Assembly: GCA_015661985.1 (NCBI GenBank)
Contig: DQVB01000171.1
Coordinates: 1-13,230, forward strand
Length of the DNA: 13,230 nucleotides
Direction of reading: 5' to 3'
Source of the DNA: Planctomycetota bacterium
GTDB taxonomy: Bacteria; Planctomycetota; Planctomycetia; Pirellulales; Thermoguttaceae
How positions within the stretch are numbered: position 1 is the stretch's first letter; each line of letters begins with the position of its first letter. This document shows, one piece after another, positions 7,888 through 13,230 of the stretch. The notes beneath the pieces are model-generated. The model was not told where the DNA came from, made no database searches, and saw only the letters and a list, made by a program, of their open reading frames with translations. A program made the translations under genes and the position numbers.

Positions 7888-10521
7888 ATGAACTTGAGGG
7901 GCAAACGGATGAGGCGTGGTGCCGGGCGTCTGCTGGGCCTCTGTTGCGCCCTGGTGTGTGTGTCGACGGCTCCGCGCGCCGCCGACGGACGAGCCGAAGC
8001 GGCCAGTGCGTACCGAGACGCAGGCCGCACGCTGCAGTTCACTGAGAGGCCGAAGGTGCTCAAGGACGGCGAGCGATGGGTGATGACGTTCGCTGTGGAG
8101 GATCGGTGTGACGTGACGGTGGCGATCGTGGGTCGGGATGGCCGCGTGGTGTGCCATTTGGCTTCGGGGGTTTTGGGCCCCAATGCGCCGGCCCCGTTTC
8201 AGCCGGGTTCGCTTTCCCAGAGGCTCGTCTGGGACGGGACGGATGACCGCGGCAGGCCGGCGATGGGGGGCCCGTTTGCCGTGCGGGTGTCGCTCGGCCT
8301 GACGCCGCGCTTGGACGGCTTTATCGGCTACAATCCGCAGGTGATCGACTCGATCCGGGCCATGACCGTCGACAGCCGCGGTCAGCTCTATGTGTTCAAC
8401 GTGGTGCCGAACGTTCACGGCGGCGACGGCACGACGGTGTGCCAGGTTTTCGGCAGGACGGGGCGGTACGTGCGCACCATCATGCCCTATCCGGCGAACC
8501 TGACGGAGCAAGCGCTGCGAGGTCTGCGCCGTGTGCAGTTGCCCGGCGGCAGCCGCGTTCCCTTCATTTACCAGGGTGAGACGCGGAGCCTGTATCCCGG
8601 GGTGGGTGAGATCCCGCGCCAGCGGCCGGTGGTCACGCGGGACGGGCGACTGGCCTTCGTGGGCATCCAGGAGTACGGGCGGTATGCTCAGCCGGGCGTG
8701 AACCGTTTGGTGGTGATCCACACCGACGGGAGCGTGCCGGAGGGCGGCATCCTCGGGCCGAAGCTGGCTGACCGCGCGGCCAGCGCCGCCAGCCTGGCGC
8801 TGAGCCCGGACCAACAGTGGATCTATGCCACGGGCCTCTACGACGGCTACCGCGGCACGTACTGGGAGAAGTGCAAGTGGCACCACGTGGTGTATCGCTT
8901 CGGCTGGGAGGACGCCGAGGCGACACCGTTCTTGGGAACGCCCTACGAAGCGGGAAGCGACACCAAGCACTTCAACGATCCCCGCAGCGTGGCGACGGAT
9001 ACGGCGGGCCGGCTCTATGTGGCCGATCGCGGCAACGACCGCATCGCGGTGTTCAGTGCCGAGGGCGAGCCGCTGGGCCAGATCGATGTGGCCAAGCCAT
9101 CCTGGGTGGAAGTTCACCCGCGTACGGGAGCCGTCTACGTATTGGCCGGCGCGCCGCTGAACCAGCTGATCAAGTTTTCCCCGTTCCCGGGGGCTCGCAC
9201 CGCAGCCCGTTTGGAGCTGCCCAACCGGATTGACCGCGGCCGGCGGCACTTGTGGCCCGTGATGGCGTTGGATGCGTCGGAGGATCCGCCGGTAGTTTGG
9301 GTCGGGGCGCCTTCCCATTACTGCGAATTCGGATTGCTGCGGATCGAGGACCGTGGCCACGTGTTCGGCCATCCCGTGGATGTGACGCGATGGGGCGAAG
9401 GGCCGGGCGTGGGCATGGTCACGGACATGAGTCTGGACCGGCAGGGGCAACGGCTGTACGTGCGCAAGCGGGGGTTCTTCGACGCCCGCACCGGGAAGCT
9501 GCTCGACATCCCGCCCCCGCAGCTGTCCGGCTCTGGACCGATCGCCTGTTTCGGGGCTGACGGAAATTTCTACGTTTATGAAGGCTATCCGGATGCCATG
9601 GTGCGGCGATATGATGCCCAGATGAAGCCGCTGCCTTTCGGCCAAGCGCCCCACATTGCCCATCTCGGCTCGCCGCGCGTCCATGGGCGCGGCATGGCCG
9701 TGGACGAAGAGGGCAACCTGTACGTGCTGTACCAGAAGCCGGAGGCCAAGCAGCGGCCTGGCGACGCCCGAGACGCCAATGCGCTGAACGTCTACGGCGC
9801 AGACGGGCAACTGAAGCAGGAACACCTGGTGGATGCCCAGATCCGCCAGATCCATTCGGTACGCGTGGATCGCCAGGGGAACGTCTACCTGGCCGCAGGC
9901 CTCAGACCCGGGCCGCACGCGGGCGACCCGGCCCAGCCGCCGGGCGATAACGCGTGGCTGCCCATGGGCTTGGAGAAACAGCTGGCCGACCTGAAGCCGT
10001 ACAAGTACCGCATCTCGCCGCTCGAGATGAACTGGTACGCGATGATGTACGGCAGCATCATCAAGTTCCCGCCCACCGGGGGACTGATCCGGGAAGATGC
10101 CTCGGGGATCGAGGCCCGTTACGGCTTCGGGAACTTTGTCCGGGTGCAAGGAGCCTTGTGGATCCGGGGCGGAGTGAGCAACGTGCCGTCGTGGCGCACC
10201 AAGGGGACGCCGGATGTTTGCCTTTGCGTGCCTGTGCGTTTCGACGTCGACCGGTTCGGCCGCGTGTTCTATCCCGACGTCTGCGGCTTCCGCATCGGCG
10301 TGCTGGACACGGCGGGCAACCTGATGCTGCATTTCGGCTCGTACGGCAACCAGGATTCCGCGGGTCATCGGAGCCCCATACCGGAGCCCGGGATCGCTTT
10401 CGCCTGGCCTCAGATCGTGGCCGCGGACAGCTCGACCGTCTACGTGGCCGACCAGCTGAACCGGCGCATCGTGCGCGTGCGGCTGGCCTATGCCGTCGAA
10501 GTCACCTGCCCGGTCAGATGA
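7888..10521 (+). CDS. Exported NHL-repeat beta-propeller protein with FlgD-like Ig segment
   Basis: This 877-residue protein starts with a signal peptide (basic MNLRGKRMRRGAGR, hydrophobic LLGLCCALVCVS, likely cleavage near APRA at 31). Around residue 115, WDGTDDRGRPAMGGPFAVRV is typical of a FlgD-like Ig fold. The rest is dominated by NHL-type blades: SIRAMTVDSRGQLYV, FNDPRSVATDTAGRLYVADR (from 362), MAVDEEGNLYVLYQ, VRVDRQGNVYLAAG, RFDVDRFGRVFYPDVCGFRI (from about 784) and VAADSSTVYVADQLNRRIVR near the end. Such propellers bind ligands or proteins outside the cytoplasm; no catalytic motif is evident, and a specific role cannot be assigned. The ATG at 7888 follows GGGAGGAG by 5 nt, which beats a TTG seven codons upstream. 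ATG at 7909 is a less likely alternative. The gene is not in an operon and diverges from the DUF4838 gene about 1 kb away. Confidence 0.88.
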   Translation: MNLRGKRMRRGAGRLLGLCCALVCVSTAPRAADGRAEAASAYRDAGRTLQFTERPKVLKDGERWVMTFAVEDRCDVTVAIVGRDGRVVCHLASGVLGPNAPAPFQPGSLSQRLVWDGTDDRGRPAMGGPFAVRVSLGLTPRLDGFIGYNPQVIDSIRAMTVDSRGQLYVFNVVPNVHGGDGTTVCQVFGRTGRYVRTIMPYPANLTEQALRGLRRVQLPGGSRVPFIYQGETRSLYPGVGEIPRQRPVVTRDGRLAFVGIQEYGRYAQPGVNRLVVIHTDGSVPEGGILGPKLADRAASAASLALSPDQQWIYATGLYDGYRGTYWEKCKWHHVVYRFGWEDAEATPFLGTPYEAGSDTKHFNDPRSVATDTAGRLYVADRGNDRIAVFSAEGEPLGQIDVAKPSWVEVHPRTGAVYVLAGAPLNQLIKFSPFPGARTAARLELPNRIDRGRRHLWPVMALDASEDPPVVWVGAPSHYCEFGLLRIEDRGHVFGHPVDVTRWGEGPGVGMVTDMSLDRQGQRLYVRKRGFFDARTGKLLDIPPPQLSGSGPIACFGADGNFYVYEGYPDAMVRRYDAQMKPLPFGQAPHIAHLGSPRVHGRGMAVDEEGNLYVLYQKPEAKQRPGDARDANALNVYGADGQLKQEHLVDAQIRQIHSVRVDRQGNVYLAAGLRPGPHAGDPAQPPGDNAWLPMGLEKQLADLKPYKYRISPLEMNWYAMMYGSIIKFPPTGGLIREDASGIEARYGFGNFVRVQGALWIRGGVSNVPSWRTKGTPDVCLCVPVRFDVDRFGRVFYPDVCGFRIGVLDTAGNLMLHFGSYGNQDSAGHRSPIPEPGIAFAWPQIVAADSSTVYVADQLNRRIVRVRLAYAVEVTCPVR

Positions 10522-10944
10522 TGCTGGGCCGGCCGGGTGTGCGTGACGGACAGTCACAGAACCAGTGACCACGGGCCTTGTGACGGGCCTGGCGGACCAC
10601 ACAGGCCCGCACTACACCGGCAGCTCGACTTGGGGGACCCGTCGCCACATCGAGGCCTTGGAGCCGAATGCGCTGTGAGGGTTGGCCGAGCGGGGCGCGG
10701 GAGGAGGAGATGCGGCTAATGCTTGCTGTCCACAAAGCAGGTGCGCCTCTTCGCCCGGAAGAAGACAATAGGCCGGGCCCCGGCGGGCTGGACACCAACA
10801 CGGGTCCGCCTTTTACGCCCACGGGCAATCCGAAAACCCAAGCCTCCCTTCCAGCGGCACTCTCGGTTTTGCGGATGGCCTTCTGGAGGGTTTTCATTTT
10901 GAGGGAGATGGCTGCACATTCACTTTGTTTGCAAGCATTATGCC
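10522..10944. other. Gene-poor stretch after the NHL gene
   Basis: No recognisable gene or RNA was found. A hairpin, GGGCCTG-N10-CAGGCCC (10585-10608), could slow polymerase after the NHL gene but has no T-tract. GGAGG (10700-10704) sits 5 nt before an ATG at 10710 that opens a 120-codon frame, but its product is Pro- and Gly-rich at the start and runs antisense to the transposase remnant, so I did not call it a gene. Confidence 0.4.
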
Positions 10945-11142
10945 TCAAAGCAGTCCCCGCCAAAAGGTCGATTGTCTCGGGCCGCGGGGGCTGCGACTCC
11001 GCCCCCAACCGCGGGCCGCCAGAAAGCCTTCGAGCGGCCCCCTGTCGGGGATGGTGGCCAGCAGTTCCCTGATGGTGACCGGGGAGGGATGATCCTCCAG
11101 CTCGTCCCTGGCGAACAACGGTTCTTGGATCGGTACACGCAT
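10945..11142 (-). pseudogene. Transposase N-terminal remnant
   Basis: The minus-strand frame from ATG at 11142 reads MRVPIQEPLFARDELEDHPS, then a segment with VTIRELLATIPDRGPLEGFLAARG, before degenerating into an Arg/Ser/Pro-rich tail and a stop at 10947-10945. The opening (basic start, Q-E-P-L-F, then a helix ending L-L-A-T-I-P-D) resembles the N-terminus of IS-type DDE transposases, where a G-R-N/D-D-Y-P motif should follow. Here that motif is lost after about residue 48, and no DDE region follows in any frame. A complete transposase of this type would be several hundred residues, so only about the first tenth remains. No terminal inverted repeats or target duplication could be defined. Identification is from pattern memory only. 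Confidence 0.42.
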
Positions 11143-11306
11143 GGGGGACGTCCGTGGGATGTGCTTCGGGGCGCTATACACCGCAAGGAATCCCCGCAAC
11201 ACCGAGGGGTGGGCGAAAAAGCCCAAGAAATCGCTTCCATCCCGAAAAAACCGGCAAAAACGAGCCTTTTTTGGAGATTGTAGCAACAAAATAGGGGGTT
11301 TCACCA

Positions 11307-11319
11307 CCACGTCACGTGG
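11307..11319. repeat. Palindrome CCACGT-C-ACGTGG
   Basis: This is a perfect 6-bp inverted repeat around a single C. It lies upstream of the transposase remnant and 15 bp from the GCAGAG repeats. It may belong to the same dispersed repeat or be an end of a mobile element; no function is shown. Confidence 0.4.
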
Positions 11320-11333
11320 CGAAGCCTTCAGCC

Positions 11334-11360
11334 GCAGAGTGCGCAGAGTCCGCTGAGACC
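11334..11360. repeat. 9-bp direct repeats of GCAGAG type
   Basis: Three consecutive 9-mers, GCAGAGTGC, GCAGAGTCC and the degenerate GCTGAGACC, occur head to tail. They resemble the CGCAGAG-type intergenic repeats seen in several bacterial phyla (recalled, not searched). The array is too short for a CRISPR, with no spacers. Confidence 0.45.
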
Positions 11361-11439
11361 ATTGAAGAGACGCTCCGTGAACAGCTGTCTGTTCTCCGGG
11401 GCCTCTGGGGGCAGGAACTGCGCGAAAAAGGCCACTTTG

Positions 11440-11469
11440 TTGGTTGCGATCGGCTCTACCCCCTATAAT
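11440..11469 (+). promoter_or_regulatory. Candidate promoter with consensus -10
   Basis: A perfect TATAAT lies at 11464-11469. TTGGTT (11440-11445), an imperfect -35, is 18 bp upstream. Transcription would begin near 11476. No ORF of note follows, but a strong terminator lies about 110-130 bp downstream. Confidence 0.4.
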
Positions 11470-11475
11470 GGTGGT

Positions 11476-11609
11476 ACACGCTCCCTTTTTGTGGGCAAAC
11501 CGTTTTTCCGCCTCACGAGAACTCCCGCCACGACAACCACTTACTAAGGGGCCGTGACAGAACAAGGTGACCAACAAAAAGCCCGGCATTTCGGAAATGC
11601 CGGGCTTTT
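11476..11609 (+). ncRNA. Candidate small RNA between orphan promoter and terminator
   Basis: This stretch of about 134 nt runs from the predicted start downstream of TATAAT (11464-11469) to the end of a strong intrinsic terminator (11577-11609). It contains no credible coding frame and is separated from the NHL gene by about 950 bp, so the terminator does not obviously serve a protein gene. The family is unknown; it does not match tRNA, 5S or another RNA that I recognise. The boundaries are inferred. Alternatively, the terminator belongs to an old transposon transcript or insulates the TPR operon. Confidence 0.3.
11577..11609. terminator. Strong bidirectional rho-independent terminator
   Basis: A perfect 15-bp stem, AAAAGCCCGGCATTT / AAATGCCGGGCTTTT, closes on the loop CGG. 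The GC-rich core GCCCGGC is flanked by A4 and T4, preceded by a further A on the left (a further T on the other strand), so it can end transcripts on both strands. It is the only canonical terminator in the window. It lies 1.06 kb after the NHL gene and 280 bp before the TPR gene. Confidence 0.85.
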
Positions 11610-11708
11610 GCGCCCGCAATGAACAAGTTATTTATTTCGTCACGGGGCCTGACAGCGCATTCGGCTCTGTAAAGGGACGGCCACCTATACTTTAGAAAGT
11701 CCGGCTGG

Positions 11709-11724
11709 TACAAAAAAATTTGTA
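11709..11724. promoter_or_regulatory. AT-rich dyad TACAAA-AAAA-TTTGTA upstream of the TPR gene
   Basis: A perfect 6-bp inverted repeat around an A4 spacer lies 165 bp before the TPR start. Its AT-richness stands out against the GC-rich surroundings. TATACT, a possible -10, is at 11686-11691 but lacks a good -35. The dyad could be an operator just downstream of such a promoter. Confidence 0.3.
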
Positions 11725-11888
11725 TTCGTCTGATCCTGCGCTGGCGCCAGGAGTCCGGTTGCCGGGGCGATAATGATGAAGCCTCAGCCGCAGGCTTTGT
11801 GTGTCGCTCACCGACGTCATTTGGCCAAGAGGTTGGTCACCAAGGGAACGCATCGGATCGGTGCAAGGTGGAACAGTGAGACGCGGAT

Positions 11889-13223
11889 ATGGCCAGGGCC
11901 AAAGAGCTGCTTGACTCCTCGTCCGGCTCTCATGAGCGGCGCGATGCAAAAGGCTCGCACGGCGCCCCGCGCCGGCGGCTGGCCGGCTGCCTGGTTTTCT
12001 TGATGCTGATGGCAATAGTCACGGCGTTCGCTTGGAAGCCGGTGGGCGTTCGTTGGCGGCAATTCCGTGCCCGGGAGCTGCTCGGCCGACGCGACGAGGC
12101 GGCCGCCTTGCAGCATTTGCGGGCCGCCTTGCGGTATGATCCGGACAACGAGGAGACGCTTCTTCTTTTGGCCCGCACCCACCGCCGGATGGGCAACCTG
12201 GAAAGGGTCGGTCGGCTTTTGACCCGCGCCGAGGATCTGGGCGGCGATCGTGGGCGGATCGAGCGGGAGCGGCGTTTGGTTTTGGCCCAGTGCGGCGAGT
12301 TGCGGGAGGTGGAGGGCCACCTGGCCGACATGTTGATCCATGCCGGGGAGGACGGGCCGGATATCTGTGAGGCGTTTGTGCAGGGCTATTTTGCCAACCT
12401 GCGTATCAACGAGGCGCTCCAACTGCTGGAGGTGTGGCAGGAGTCTTACCCGCATGACCCGCAGCCGCTCTTCATGCGGGCCTATCTGTTTCAAGGAATG
12501 AACCATCCGGCTGAGGCGATCGAGCTTTACCGGAAAGGGCTCGGCATGGCCCCGCACAAAACGACCATGCGCCGGCGTCTGGCGACCGTCCTTTTGGAAG
12601 CGGGGCGACTGGATGATGCCGAAGCGGAGCTGTTGTTGTGCGCGCGGCGCATGCCGGAGGACGCCGAGACGTGGTACCTGCTTGCTCGCTGTATCCACGC
12701 CCGAGGCGATGTGGAGGAAGCAAGGCGTCGACTGGACAAGTCGCTGCAACTGGACCCGGACCATCTGGACGCCCGGCGTTTGAAAGGCCAATTGGACCTG
12801 GAGCGGGGGAAGTTGGACGAGGCGCTTGCCGAACTGGAGCAAGTCGTGCAGCGGCGCCCCTATGACATTCTGGCCCGCGAGGCGTTGGGCAGGGCGCTAC
12901 GCGCCATGGGGCGACCGGAAGAGGCCAAGGCGCACTTTGATTTCGTCACACAGGCCGAAGAGAGTATCGCCCGGATGAACCGATTGCTCCGCGAGTCACT
13001 GCGCAAGCCGCACGAGGCGGAAGTGCGGTACCAGATCGGCACGATCCTGTTTCGATACGGTCCGCCGGACGACGCGGCCAAGTGGATGCGAGCAGCCCTG
13101 CAGCTGGATCCGGAGCACGTCGGTGCCCACCGCGCCTTGGCCGCCTATTTCCGACAGCGGGACGAAGCGGCCAAAGCGGCGTTCCATTTGCAACAGGCGC
13201 TGTTGCATGAGCCACCACCATGA
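11889..13223 (+). CDS. Membrane-anchored tetratricopeptide-repeat protein
   Basis: This 444-residue protein has a charged cytoplasmic N-terminus (1-30), one transmembrane segment LAGCLVFLMLMAIVTAFAW (31-49) and then TPR helices from about residue 58 to the end. Clear repeats include DEAAALQHLRAALRYDPDNE, PAEAIELYRKGLGMAP, AEAELLLCARRMPEDAETWY, VEEARRRLDKSLQLDPDHLD, LDEALAELEQVVQRRPYD and AAKWMRAALQLDPEHVGAHR. TPR arrays bind partner proteins; the topology (basic RRR before the segment) suggests the array lies outside the cytoplasmic membrane. No catalytic domain is present. The ATG at 11889 is the first possible start because TGA lies at 11877-11879 in frame; the ribosome-binding site is poor. 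The stop overlaps the ATG of a following gene, so it is probably the first gene of an operon. In planctomycetes such TPR genes often precede FG-GAP/CRTAC1-type genes, but this is not visible here. Confidence 0.87.
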   Translation: MARAKELLDSSSGSHERRDAKGSHGAPRRRLAGCLVFLMLMAIVTAFAWKPVGVRWRQFRARELLGRRDEAAALQHLRAALRYDPDNEETLLLLARTHRRMGNLERVGRLLTRAEDLGGDRGRIERERRLVLAQCGELREVEGHLADMLIHAGEDGPDICEAFVQGYFANLRINEALQLLEVWQESYPHDPQPLFMRAYLFQGMNHPAEAIELYRKGLGMAPHKTTMRRRLATVLLEAGRLDDAEAELLLCARRMPEDAETWYLLARCIHARGDVEEARRRLDKSLQLDPDHLDARRLKGQLDLERGKLDEALAELEQVVQRRPYDILAREALGRALRAMGRPEEAKAHFDFVTQAEESIARMNRLLRESLRKPHEAEVRYQIGTILFRYGPPDDAAKWMRAALQLDPEHVGAHRALAAYFRQRDEAAKAAFHLQQALLHEPPP

Positions 13224-13230
13224 GCCGGAA
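13220..13230 (+). CDS. Possible start of the next gene (partial)
   Basis: ATG at 13220 overlaps the TPR stop codon as ATGA, the usual sign of translational coupling, and opens a frame MSR that leaves the window after three codons. Nothing can be said about its product. A ribosome-binding site is not obvious, which fits coupling but also fits chance. Confidence 0.3.

Noticed and set aside
7588..10602. 1004-codon minus-strand ORF opposite the NHL gene
   Set aside because: It is antisense to a gene with a signal peptide, a good ribosome-binding site and clear NHL repeats. Its His/Arg/Pro/Val-rich product matches no family and is the expected shadow of GC-rich codon usage.
11245..11272. A6/T6 hairpin as a second terminator
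   Set aside because: The stem has only three GC pairs and a 2-nt bulge, so it is far weaker than the terminator at 11577-11609.
11331..11360. CRISPR-like short repeats
   Set aside because: The 9-bp units are contiguous, with no spacers and no cas genes nearby.

Overview
The window is GC-rich bacterial DNA carrying four intact genes separated by unusually large, repeat-rich non-coding stretches. It looks like a planctomycete, probably of the Pirellulales type. That inference rests on the combination of a secreted DUF4838 protein, a secreted NHL beta-propeller protein, a membrane-anchored TPR protein, an RHS fragment and many short hairpin repeats. No rRNA or other taxonomic marker is present, so the assignment is an inference.

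Layout: (1) Positions 1-177, minus strand, hold a broken RHS/YD-repeat fragment. It is followed by a 44-bp-period hairpin repeat (about 204-308) and non-coding DNA. (2) Positions 723-3692, plus strand, encode a bifunctional PutA that oxidises proline to glutamate. It is monocistronic, with its own candidate promoter. (3) Positions 3693-4178 show no supportable gene. (4) Positions 4179-6839, minus strand, encode an exported DUF4838 protein, probably acting on glycans. (5) Positions 6840-7887 form the region between two divergent genes. It holds a candidate promoter for the DUF4838 gene, a possible decayed small ORF, a cluster of hairpins and a dyad just upstream of the next gene. (6) Positions 7888-10521, plus strand, encode a large exported NHL-repeat beta-propeller protein. 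(7) Positions 10522-11888 form a 1.37-kb stretch with a transposase N-terminal remnant, short repeats and, at its right end, a promoter-like element about 134 bp upstream of a very strong bidirectional terminator, which is a small-RNA candidate. (8) Positions 11889-13223, plus strand, encode a membrane-anchored TPR protein. Its stop codon overlaps the ATG of a further gene that leaves the window.

The genes do not form one pathway. PutA is central amino-acid catabolism in the cytoplasm. The DUF4838 and NHL proteins both carry signal peptides and would work outside the cytoplasmic membrane, but they are divergently oriented with about 1 kb between them, so co-regulation is possible but not shown. 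The TPR gene is probably the first gene of an operon with the next gene.

I did not find a convincing new multi-gene system. The most worthwhile leads are the orphan promoter-terminator unit at 11440-11609, the dyad upstream of the NHL gene, and the uncharacterised biochemistry of the DUF4838 protein.
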